Shown in pieces: positions 57,746-64,000 of a DNA stretch of 64,000 bases. Origin of the DNA: Flavobacterium ustbae (GTDB lineage: Bacteria > Bacteroidota > Bacteroidia > Flavobacteriales > Flavobacteriaceae); contig NZ_RPOC01000006.1 in assembly GCF_003946915.1 (NCBI RefSeq), positions 62,001 through 126,000 of the forward strand. Reading direction: 5' to 3'. Under the pieces are notes generated by a model. That model saw nothing but the letters and a program-made list of their open reading frames with translations, was not told the DNA's origin and searched no databases. Made by a program: the position numbers and the translations under genes. Position 1 is the stretch's first letter. Every line of letters starts with the position of its first letter.

Positions 57746-57979
57746 AATTAGATATTTAGACTTCTTAGATTTTTAGACCTTTTAGATTAAACTTTTTGTG
57801 AGGCTGAGCGTCCCGAGGCTTCGGGAGAAGCCCACGCAAAGCTTATCAGTCTCAATTATCACCCAAGTTTGTCATTTCGACGTAAGGAGAAATCGCACTA
57901 AAAATTCCACAAAGATTATATCATTTTATAGCGGAAACATAATAATAAAAATTATGTATATTCGTACAAAAAAATAAAA
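57746..57979. repeat. left flank of GIY-YIG gene: TCCCGAGGCTTCGGGA palindrome and GTCATTTCGAC arm
   Basis: The palindrome TCCCGAGGCTTCGGGA lies at 57811-57826. A single arm containing GTCATTTCGACGTAAGG and AGAAATCGCACTA lies at 57871-57900. The same arm recurs in the hairpin at 58344-58453 on the other side of the nuclease gene. A weak TATATTCG -7 motif precedes the gene. Confidence 0.7.
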
Positions 57980-58297
57980 ATGCTAAACCCTCAACTCGGT
58001 TATCATACTTATTATGTTTATATCATAACTAATGAACATCGCACTTCATTTTATATTGGCGTAACAAATAATCTAAGACACAGACTTCAAAAGCATAAAG
58101 AAAATATCGATTCAAAAGAAAATACGTTTGCTGCCAAATACTTTATTCAATTTTTAGTTTACTACGAAAAATTTACTTGGATTCAAGAAGCCATTACCCG
58201 AGAAAAGGAATTAAAGAAGTGGAGAAGAGATAAAAAACTTCAATTGATTAAAGATTTTAATTCAAATTTTGAATTTCTTAATTCTCGCTTTGAGTAA
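57980..58297 (+). CDS. free-standing GIY-YIG nuclease
   Basis: A 105-residue single-domain GIY-YIG endonuclease of the UPF0213/YhbQ-like group. The GIY half is YYVYIITNEHRTSF; the YIG half is YIGVTNNLRHRLQKHK with the catalytic Arg. The metal-binding Glu is in EAITREKELKKWRR. No DNA-recognition domain is present. It sits alone between repeats containing a shared arm (57871-57900 and 58344-58453), a setting often seen for these genes and suggestive of repeat-associated spread. Confidence 0.9.
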   Translation: MLNPQLGYHTYYVYIITNEHRTSFYIGVTNNLRHRLQKHKENIDSKENTFAAKYFIQFLVYYEKFTWIQEAITREKELKKWRRDKKLQLIKDFNSNFEFLNSRFE

Positions 58298-58612
58298 GGT
58301 CAACTATTTCTCAGAATCTAATTCAATACTCCTTAAATCAGCTAGTTGTCATTTCGACCAAAGGGAGAAATCACACTAGAAACTCCACAAAAAACATCGC
58401 CAATCTTTGTAGACAAACTAGTGCGATTTCTCCTTTCAGTCGAAATGACAAACTGAACGAAAATATTATCATAAAATGATTATCCTATCGCTGATAGAAG
58501 TGCAAATCCTTTTTTATTTTTTCTTTAAAAATAAAAAAAATTGTAAAGGATAGCGGAATTAGCTCCCAAAAAATATATTTTAGCTTTACCAAATCAACCT
58601 AAAAAAAATAAA
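58298..58612. repeat. right flank of GIY-YIG gene: complete GTCATTTCGAC hairpin
   Basis: Arms 58344-58380 and 58418-58453 are near-perfect complements, containing GTCATTTCGACCAAAGG on one side and TTTCAGTCGAAATGAC on the other. The left arm matches 57869-57900 in the same orientation. The remainder is AT-rich leader for the next gene. Confidence 0.8.
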
Positions 58613-59065
58613 ATGAAATTCAAAATTACCCTATCAACCCTGCTCCTACTATTTACGATCAACTCTTTCAGCCAAACCATTGCTGATTTAAAACTAAAAC
58701 CAAAAGAAATTCCGAAAGGCGGTTATATGGTAAGCGACGGAAATATTTGCATTACGCCACAAGCCTGCACTTTTTATAATGATATTGAAACCTACGCAAA
58801 CATTGTTGGAACGGTAAAAAGTAAAGCCATTCAGAGTTTTAAAAGCAAAGCAGACCGCGGTTCTATTATGTATTTTGAGTTTGATCACGTTTTTAAAGGC
58901 GATAGATTCCTTCAAGGATTATTGTGGGGAAAAGCTGGCGAACCAACAGCTGAACATCCAGAAGAATATTTGGCAAAAGGAAAATTCCTTGTTATTTGGA
59001 GTTTACAGCCAGATAGTCCGCTAAAAGAGAAATCGGAAACTAAAGTTGAAGCAATTTTAGAATAA
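58613..59065 (+). CDS. secreted hypothetical protein
   Basis: A 150-residue protein with a signal peptide ending NSFSQ (about residue 20). The mature part has one Cys pair (GNICITPQACTFY) that may form a disulphide, and a beta-rich body (IMYFEFDHVFKGDRF). No family recognised. It is followed at once by a symmetrical terminator shared with a small minus-strand gene. Confidence 0.75.
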   Translation: MKFKITLSTLLLLFTINSFSQTIADLKLKPKEIPKGGYMVSDGNICITPQACTFYNDIETYANIVGTVKSKAIQSFKSKADRGSIMYFEFDHVFKGDRFLQGLLWGKAGEPTAEHPEEYLAKGKFLVIWSLQPDSPLKEKSETKVEAILE

Positions 59066-59066
59066 A

Positions 59067-59104
59067 AAAATCCCGTTTCTTTATTTTGAAACGGGATTTT
59101 CTTT
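59067..59104. terminator. bidirectional terminator
   Basis: A 13-bp perfect stem, AAAATCCCGTTTC with GAAACGGGATTTT. Ts on either strand can serve both the secreted protein gene (plus) and the small membrane protein gene (minus, ending 59123). Confidence 0.88.
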
Positions 59105-59122
59105 AAATATCTTAAAACGGTA

Positions 59123-59248
59123 TTATACATTTTTTCGTAAAAACTTAAATAATAAATAGAGTATATAAAGTAAAAAAAAACCAAATACAATCATTAAAAA
59201 CTGCCACATAAATAACCCAAAGCTGAAATCATTAATTAATTTATCCAT
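59123..59248 (-). CDS. 41-aa small membrane protein
   Basis: A short frame from ATG 59248 to TAA 59123 starting MDKLINDFSFGLFMWQF. One long hydrophobic helix follows (LMIVFGFFLLYILYLLF), then a basic tail (KFLRKNV). The polar start, single helix and positive inside tail are typical of a real single-pass membrane microprotein. The frame ends just beside a shared terminator, and the reading frame is free of neighbours. I recall similar short 'FGLFxWQ' proteins in flavobacteria. Function unknown. Confidence 0.7.
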   Translation of the reverse strand: MDKLINDFSFGLFMWQFLMIVFGFFLLYILYLLFKFLRKNV

Positions 59249-59327
59249 AATTTTATCTTTTTTATGTTTTCATTTTCTAAAGTGTAAATAAAAGAAAAAA
59301 ATCTTATAATTTTAAAAAATATTCAAA

Positions 59328-59690
59328 ATGAAACCACAAGTACGAATTCTGTTTTACTCTATTTTATTCTTTTTATATCTAACGCTTACTCAATTTATTC
59401 TATCGTTGGGTACAGTTTTAAAAACAGATCCTTACATCACTTTAGGTTGTGGTTTTGCGGTTTTAAATCTTATTTACGCCTTTTTTGGTTTGAAATGGAA
59501 ACCGCTTTTAAATATTATCTGCGCGATCGGAATAGCGGCTTTGGCTTTATTCCTAGCCTTGCAGTTTACTAATCTACATTTGTTTATAGATTATGATCCG
59601 TATCAGGTGAAAACTGCCATTTTTGCTAATGCTGTTTTTTCTATTATTTTTTGGGAGATTTTGTATCAGATAAAGGTAAGAAGACAATAA
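59328..59690 (+). CDS. hypothetical four-helix membrane protein
   Basis: A 120-residue protein made of about four hydrophobic helices (ILFYSILFFLYLTLTQFILSL, LGCGFAVLNLIYAFFGL, IICAIGIAALALFLAL, and a last one near ANAVFSIIFWEILY). No motif beyond that; family and role unknown. Start at ATG 59328 with a short AT-rich leader. Confidence 0.75.
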   Translation: MKPQVRILFYSILFFLYLTLTQFILSLGTVLKTDPYITLGCGFAVLNLIYAFFGLKWKPLLNIICAIGIAALALFLALQFTNLHLFIDYDPYQVKTAIFANAVFSIIFWEILYQIKVRRQ

Positions 59691-59919
59691 TTTATTCAAT
59701 TGCCGACAGCTTTAGCTGGCGGAAAAATATAGTACGAAATAGGCTTTAGCCAAAACTCTCAAAGTTTGGCTAAAGCCTTTTCTTTTTTCACTAACCACAC
59801 CTCCAGCTGAAGCTGGAGGCAATTCATTTTCTTATCTCTATTTCTATCGTTCTATTAGATTTAAATAAACTTAAAAAATAATTTAGTAGTTTTACCTTAA
59901 GTATTTAAGAATCAAACTT
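59691..59919. repeat. dyad repeat of AGCTTTAGCTGG / GGCTTTAGCC words
   Basis: AATTGCCGACAGCTTTAGCTGG (from about 59698) is mirrored by CCAGCTGAAGCTGGAGGCAATT (ending about 59822). Inside, GGCTTTAGCCAAA is mirrored by TTTGGCTAAAGCC (about 59742-59778). It lies between two plus-strand membrane genes. Confidence 0.75.
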
Positions 59920-61080
59920 ATGAAACGACAGCCATCTATAGACATCGTACGCGGAATTGTAATGATTATTATGGCTCTGGATCATGTTCGGGATTTGATG
60001 CATGTGGATTCAATTACCCAAAGTCCAACCGATTTGGCGACAACTTCTCCATTACTGTTTTTTACGCGATGGATAACGCATTTGTGCGCGCCAATTTTTG
60101 TTTTTCTGGCAGGAACTTCGGTTTATCTTTCACTTCAAAACGAAAATAATTTTGCTCCAAAAAGACAGAATTTAATTAAAAGAGGATTTTGGTTAATTTT
60201 CCTCGAATTTACCGTTGTCAATTTCGGTTTGTTCTTTGATATTGGTTTTCATACCCTATTATTTGAAGTCATCGCCGCAATAGGTTTCGGCTTTATAATT
60301 CTAGGATTATTGCTAAAAATCAATTACCGAAAATTAGGAATTACTGGTCTAATCATAATTGTTTGTCACAACCTTTTGCCTTTAATTCCGTTTGCAGAAA
60401 ACTCAATTGTAAAAGCTGTTTTATCTCCCTTTTTTGCCCCAGTAGTTTTTCCTTTTTCTGGAAGAGCTTTTATTATGGGCTATCCTCCTATTCCGTGGCT
60501 CGGAATTATGCTTGTTGGTTTTGCAACGGGAAAATTCTTTGTATTCGAAACTGAAAAAAGAAAAAAACTATTTGTCAAAATAGGTTTAAGCGCTTTAACG
60601 CTATTTGTCATCATGAGATTGGTTAATATCTACGGAGATCCTGCATTATGGACTTCTCAAAAAGATTCGGTTTTTACCTTTTTGTCATTCATCAATATTA
60701 CCAAATATCCGCCTTCTCTTCTATTTTGTCTTGCTACTTTGGGCATTATGTTTTTACTTCTAGCTTTTGCAGAAAAATTTACAAAGGGAATCAAAAAAAT
60801 AACTTTGGTTTACGGTAAAGTACCTTTATTTTATTTTGTCGTTCATTTTTATGTCATTCATATTCTAACTTTATTGATGCTTTTTGCTCAAGGTTTTAAT
60901 TGGACTCAACTTGAGTTTGCTTCTGGAACCTTCGGCAGACCAAAAAATCTAGAAAGTGGATTGCCTCTTTGGACAATTTATTTGATCTGGATATTTGTAG
61001 TAGCATTACTTTATAAACCTTGTGTCTGGTTTGGAAAATATAAATCCGAAAATCAGCACTGGTGGCTGAAATATATTTAG
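59920..61080 (+). CDS. DUF1624 / heparan-alpha-glucosaminide N-acetyltransferase-like membrane protein
   Basis: A 386-residue inner-membrane protein with about ten hydrophobic helices. It opens SIDIVRGIVMIIMALDHVRDLMH, the signature of DUF1624 and related acyltransferases, where the His of ALDHVRD is thought to take part in acetyl transfer. A second conserved loop is CAPIFVFLAGTSVYLSL. Related proteins move acetyl groups across a membrane onto sugars. The acceptor here is unknown. Confidence 0.87.
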   Translation: MKRQPSIDIVRGIVMIIMALDHVRDLMHVDSITQSPTDLATTSPLLFFTRWITHLCAPIFVFLAGTSVYLSLQNENNFAPKRQNLIKRGFWLIFLEFTVVNFGLFFDIGFHTLLFEVIAAIGFGFIILGLLLKINYRKLGITGLIIIVCHNLLPLIPFAENSIVKAVLSPFFAPVVFPFSGRAFIMGYPPIPWLGIMLVGFATGKFFVFETEKRKKLFVKIGLSALTLFVIMRLVNIYGDPALWTSQKDSVFTFLSFINITKYPPSLLFCLATLGIMFLLLAFAEKFTKGIKKITLVYGKVPLFYFVVHFYVIHILTLLMLFAQGFNWTQLEFASGTFGRPKNLESGLPLWTIYLIWIFVVALLYKPCVWFGKYKSENQHWWLKYI

Positions 61081-61328
61081 CCTAGATTTATTATTAATAA
61101 GAAAATTAGATAAAGTATAATTCTTCTTATGAAAAACCAAACGTTCTAATCTAGCCCCGATAGAGCCGATATCCTCGGATCCCGATCGCAATCGGGAGGA
61201 GAGATAAAGGCGAAAGCGGGACAAGTCTTCCTATGAAAAACAGCTCCTTCTGCTCCTTAAATAAATTAGAAAAAGGCATAGTTGTTGAAAGTTAAAAAAG
61301 ATATATTTACACCTTCAAAAAACAGACT
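61081..61328. repeat. intergenic AGCCCCGATAG ... GCGGGA element
   Basis: A block at about 61153-61220 starts TAGCCCCGATAGAGCCGATATCC, contains the palindrome TCCCGATCGCAATCGGGA (61180-61197) and ends GGCGAAAGCGGGACAA. Sequences of this general form are common between genes of Bacteroidota in my experience; their role is unknown to me. Confidence 0.55.
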
Positions 61329-62516
61329 ATGCAAAAAATTACTTTTCTTTTTTCTATATTGTTTTTAGCCTTCTCATCTTGCGGGGTCAAAACAACTCAA
61401 TCTATGCTTAGCGACGGAAATTATGATGGCGCGATTGATCGTGCTGTTGAAGCGCTTCGCACCAAAAAGGATTCTAAAGGTAAACAAGATTATGTTTATT
61501 TGCTTGAAGAAGCTTTTGCAAAAGCAAAGGATCGAGACAGTCGCAATTTAGAAATGTTGAATAAAGAGAACAATCCTGCAAATGCAGAGCGCATTTACAA
61601 TACTTATTTACAGCTAAATAACCGTCAGGAAAAAATTAGGCCACTTCTGCCCTTGCCTTTATTGAAGCAGGGAAAAAACGCTTATTTTCCTTTTGAAAAT
61701 TATTCTGATGAGCTTGTAAACAGCAAAAATGCTCTTTCTAAATATCTGTACGAGAATGCTTCTGCTCTTTTGAAATCAAATAATAAAATGGATTTTAGAA
61801 AGGCTTACGATGATTTTGCTTATTTGGAAAGCATCAATCCAGGCTACAAAAACACTAAAAAGCTGATGGATGATGCGCTTTTTAAAGGAACAGATTTCGT
61901 AGATGTTTATGCTAAAAACGAAACAAATATGGTGATTCCAAAAGTGCTTCAAGAGGATTTATTGGATTTCAAAACTTACGGTTTGAACGATAAATGGACG
62001 GTTTATCACAGCGCCAAACAAAAAAATGTAACGTACGACTATAGTCTGATTCTAAGTTTCAGACAGATCGCTATTTCGCCAGAACAGATTAAAGAAAAAG
62101 AATTCATTAAAGAAAGACAGGTAAAAGATGGTGTAAAAACACTTTTGGATAGCCGCGGCAGACCTGTAAAAGATAGTTTAGGCAAAGAAATCAAAGTAGA
62201 TAATTACAAAATGCTGCGTGCAACGGTTTATGAGTTCAGACAATTTAAATCTTGTCTGGTAACCGCAAAAGTTGATTATGTAGATTTAAAAAGCAACCAG
62301 CTCGTGCAGACTTTCCCGATTAGCAGTGAGTATGTTTTTGAAAATGTTTATTCGACGTATAAAGGAAATAGAAACGCTTGCGATGATAATTATCTGGCGT
62401 ATTTTGACAGACGCGCTGTTGCGTTTCCGAATAACGAACAGATGGTTTTTGACACAGGTGAAGACCTGAAAGCCAAGCTAAAAGACATCATTGTAAAGAA
62501 TAAATTTAGAAGATAA
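61329..62516 (+). CDS. lipoprotein, tetratricopeptide-like, unknown function
   Basis: A 395-residue lipoprotein with lipobox LAFSSCG (Cys19). The N-terminal part (about 25-200) is helical with a TPR-like pattern (LSDGNYDGAIDRAVEALRTKK, KAYDDFAYLESINPGYKNTKKL). The C-terminal part is beta-rich with a Cys pair (FKSCLVTAKVDYVD, RNACDDNY). I do not recognise the family. It has its own leader and a clear terminator. Confidence 0.78.
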   Translation: MQKITFLFSILFLAFSSCGVKTTQSMLSDGNYDGAIDRAVEALRTKKDSKGKQDYVYLLEEAFAKAKDRDSRNLEMLNKENNPANAERIYNTYLQLNNRQEKIRPLLPLPLLKQGKNAYFPFENYSDELVNSKNALSKYLYENASALLKSNNKMDFRKAYDDFAYLESINPGYKNTKKLMDDALFKGTDFVDVYAKNETNMVIPKVLQEDLLDFKTYGLNDKWTVYHSAKQKNVTYDYSLILSFRQIAISPEQIKEKEFIKERQVKDGVKTLLDSRGRPVKDSLGKEIKVDNYKMLRATVYEFRQFKSCLVTAKVDYVDLKSNQLVQTFPISSEYVFENVYSTYKGNRNACDDNYLAYFDRRAVAFPNNEQMVFDTGEDLKAKLKDIIVKNKFRR

Positions 62517-62537
62517 TTATATAACACACTTATAATG

Positions 62538-62568
62538 AAAAAGATGCATTTTTGATGCATCTTTTTTT
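62538..62568 (+). terminator. terminator after lipoprotein gene
   Basis: A 12-bp stem, AAAAAGATGCAT with ATGCATCTTTTT, loop TTTTG, then Ts. Confidence 0.9.
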
Positions 62569-62606
62569 GTTTAGGTTCTTTTCATTAAAAAAAAATCATT
62601 TCTTAA

Positions 62607-62650
62607 TTGCGCAACCAAAAAGTTGCGTATATTTGCAACTGATTAGTTGC
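62607..62650 (+). promoter_or_regulatory. arsR-type promoter overlapped by two GCAAC operators
   Basis: TTG (62607-62609) and TATATTTG (62628-62635), 18 bases apart, make a near-consensus promoter. The perfect inverted repeat CGCAAC-N6-GTTGCG (62610-62615 and 62622-62627) fills the spacer. A second, GCAACT-GATT-AGTTGC (62635-62640, 62645-62650), covers the start of transcription. Together they form a classic arrangement for autorepression by the ArsR-like product immediately downstream. Confidence 0.7.
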
Positions 62651-62670
62651 GGATTAATATTCAAAAAAAA

Positions 62671-62997
62671 ATGAAACGAGATATTTTTCAAGCTATTGCC
62701 GATCCGACGAGAAGAGCAATATTAGTTTTAGTTTCTTCGAGTGCATTGACACCCAATGCTATTGCAGAACAGTTTCAAACTACAAGACAGGCGGTTTCCA
62801 AACATATTAAAATTTTAAACGAATGTGATTTGTTGGAAGAAAAGAAATTGGGTAGAGAAATTTATTATCAATTAAAGATTGACAAAATGAAAGAAATAGA
62901 CCAATGGATGGAACAATTCAAGAAAATCTGGGAAAGCCGTTTTAGCCAATTGGATCAAGTATTGATGAATTTAAAATCTAAAGAAAATGGAAAGTAA
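62671..62997 (+). CDS. ArsR family winged-helix regulator
   Basis: A 108-residue dimeric DNA-binding protein. It starts MKRDIFQAIADPTRRAILVLV; the in-frame TTG at 62647 lies inside the operator. The recognition helix is in IAEQFQTTRQAVSKHIKIL and the wing in KKLGREIYYQLK. No metal-binding cysteines are seen, as in the ArsR-SRPBCC group where the sensed signal is not metal. Its stop overlaps the original start of the first SRPBCC gene. It probably represses its own operon through the upstream GCAAC palindromes. Confidence 0.9.
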   Translation: MKRDIFQAIADPTRRAILVLVSSSALTPNAIAEQFQTTRQAVSKHIKILNECDLLEEKKLGREIYYQLKIDKMKEIDQWMEQFKKIWESRFSQLDQVLMNLKSKENGK

Positions 62998-63033
62998 TCT
63001 ATTAATGAATTTTCGATTGACAAGGAAAACAAA
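62987..63033 (+). other. frameshifted 5' end of the first SRPBCC gene
   Basis: An ATG at 62987, overlapping the ArsR stop by 11 bases, reads MESNLLMNF and then leaves frame at a four-T run (63010-63013). One more T would give MNFSIDKENKMVNIKREF, which lines up without gaps with MDFTVNKETSTVHVKREF of the next paralogue. A one-base deletion is the simplest reading; a sequencing error cannot be excluded. Confidence 0.75.
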
Positions 63034-63489
63034 ATGGTGAATATTAAACGCGAATTTGATGCTCCTCTTTCTGCTGTATGGTCTGCATGGACAGAAGCCG
63101 AAATATTAGATCAGTGGTGGGCGCCGCTTCCGTTTAAATCTGAAACCAAAATAATGGAATTTAAAGAAGGCGGCAGAAGACTTTATGCAATGGTTGGTCC
63201 TGAAGATCAGAAACGCTGGAGTACTTTTGATTACAGCTCGATCTCCCCTAAAACGAACTTTAAATATGCCGCGACTTTTTGCGACGCTGAAGGAAATCCG
63301 AATTCTGAATTTGGAAGTTCTTACTGGGACATCAATTTTACTGAAAAAGGTGAAAGAACAATTGTTGATATTGCTATTACCAGAGACAGTCTCGAAGATT
63401 TGCTTAAAATTGTTGAGATGGGCTTTAAAGAAGGCATGACGGCAACTATGGAAACTTTGGATACAATTTTTGAAAGTAGAAAGAAATAA
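63034..63489 (+). CDS. SRPBCC (AHSA1 family) protein, first tandem copy
   Basis: A 151-residue START-like fold protein of the AHSA1 group: VNIKREFDAPLSAVWSAWTEAEILDQWWAP, EFKEGGRRLYAMVGPE and GFKEGMTATMETLD. The family binds hydrophobic ligands and often follows an ArsR regulator, as here. The frame in use starts at ATG 63034; about 16 upstream residues are lost by a frameshift (see 62987-63033), so the gene may be slightly shortened or translated by slippage. A second copy follows 29 bases later. Confidence 0.85.
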   Translation: MVNIKREFDAPLSAVWSAWTEAEILDQWWAPLPFKSETKIMEFKEGGRRLYAMVGPEDQKRWSTFDYSSISPKTNFKYAATFCDAEGNPNSEFGSSYWDINFTEKGERTIVDIAITRDSLEDLLKIVEMGFKEGMTATMETLDTIFESRKK

Positions 63490-63518
63490 AATTAACGACG
63501 AATTAAAATCTTAATATT

Positions 63519-64000
63519 ATGAAAAATAATCTTTTAATGGATTTTACCGTAAACAAAGAAACGAGTACGGTACACGTAAAACGCGAATTTAATGCTTCAT
63601 TACCTGATGTTTGGTCTGCTTGGACAGAACCTCAAATTCTAGATTTGTGGTGGGCGCCAGCTCCGTGGAAATCGAAAACAAAAAGCATGGAATTTAAGGA
63701 AGGCGGACGTAGATTGTATGCAATGGTTGGCCCTGAAGGCGAAGAACATTGGGCACTTGCAGATTACAGTTCGATCAATGCGAAAACAAATGTAAAATGG
63801 CTGGATGCTTTTTGCGATAGCGAAGGAAAGCTAAACGACGAGTTGCCGCGTTCTGATTGGGATGTTACTTTCTCCGAAAAAGACGGCTCTACTTTTGTTG
63901 ATGTCGTAATCAAACACGAAAAACTTTCTGATCTGGAAGCGATACTTCAAATGGGCTTTAAAGAAGGTTTCACTATTGCGATGGAAGGTTTGGATGCTAT
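63519..64000 (+). CDS. SRPBCC (AHSA1 family) protein, second tandem copy, partial
   Basis: The frame opens at ATG 63519 with MKNNLLMDFTVNKE and is open to the window edge (160 codons). Its sequence is closely similar to the first copy along its length (VHVKREFNASLPDVWSAWTEPQ, EFKEGGRRLYAMVGPEGEEH, QMGFKEGFTIAMEGLDA). Only a few residues should be missing at the C-terminus. The pair is a tandem duplication under one ArsR-type regulator. Confidence 0.88.
   Translation, partial: MKNNLLMDFTVNKETSTVHVKREFNASLPDVWSAWTEPQILDLWWAPAPWKSKTKSMEFKEGGRRLYAMVGPEGEEHWALADYSSINAKTNVKWLDAFCDSEGKLNDELPRSDWDVTFSEKDGSTFVDVVIKHEKLSDLEAILQMGFKEGFTIAMEGLDA

Overview
The window is a stretch of chromosome from a Flavobacterium-like member of the Bacteroidota. 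Four observations point there: AT-rich DNA with weak Shine-Dalgarno sites, Bacteroidota promoter motifs (TAnnTTTG, sometimes with TTG about 19 bases upstream), family markers (TonB receptor with DUF4249 lipoprotein, DUF5723, DUF6515, DUF3276/PUR, long NusB, monomeric isocitrate dehydrogenase), and many lipoprotein or '...AQ' type signal peptides. I see no rRNA, tRNA, prophage, CRISPR array or recognisable defence island.

Layout. 1-6 kb: end of a DUF5723 outer-membrane gene with a coupled lipoprotein, a small orphan gene between two copies of the HMG-CoA lyase 3' end, HMG-CoA lyase, a SatD/DUF3307 pair behind four evenly spaced operator-like palindromes, and pyrD. 6-12 kb: envelope proteins (small barrel, porin O/P-like, DUF6515), a formylglycine-generating-enzyme homologue, pepT and a DUF1801 protein. 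12-18 kb: yajC, nusB, a leucine-dehydrogenase-like gene, an ABC exporter and a PUR-family protein. 18-28 kb: several alpha/beta hydrolases, CsaA-like protein, a thioredoxin-fold protein, a candidate structured RNA, a Gre-like factor, a monohaem cytochrome lipoprotein, a cyclophilin-FKBP fusion, an MFS carrier, and an operon of sugar-isomerase-like protein, archaemetzincin-like lipoprotein and cupin. 27.5-29.7 kb: an IS200/Y1 (RAYT-like) transposase next to six long dyad-symmetric repeats, ending just before trmD. 30-49 kb: rplS, icd, a TonB receptor/DUF4249/GyrI-like/DinB operon, thiamine pyrophosphokinase, rlmF, uvrB, TerB-like protein, dipeptide epimerase, AONS-like aminotransferase, DUF1456 and sucC. 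49.6-57.7 kb: gltB-gltD and lysA. 58-64 kb: a GIY-YIG nuclease among hairpin repeats, small membrane and secreted proteins, a DUF1624 membrane protein, a lipoprotein, and an ArsR regulator followed by two tandem SRPBCC (AHSA1) paralogues, the first with a probable one-base deletion near its start.

Most of the genes are housekeeping: central metabolism (icd, sucC, gltBD), amino-acid and pyrimidine synthesis (lysA, pyrD), RNA and protein maturation (trmD, rlmF, rplS, nusB, peptidyl-prolyl isomerase), repair (uvrB) and envelope uptake.

The unusual part is the intergenic DNA. Many gaps longer than about 150 bases contain long imperfect hairpins built from family-specific 'words', often nested inside one another. 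The largest is the six-unit array beside the Y1 transposase. I consider the transposase/array pair and the nested dyad repeats the best candidates for an undescribed system here. Both are inferences from sequence symmetry.
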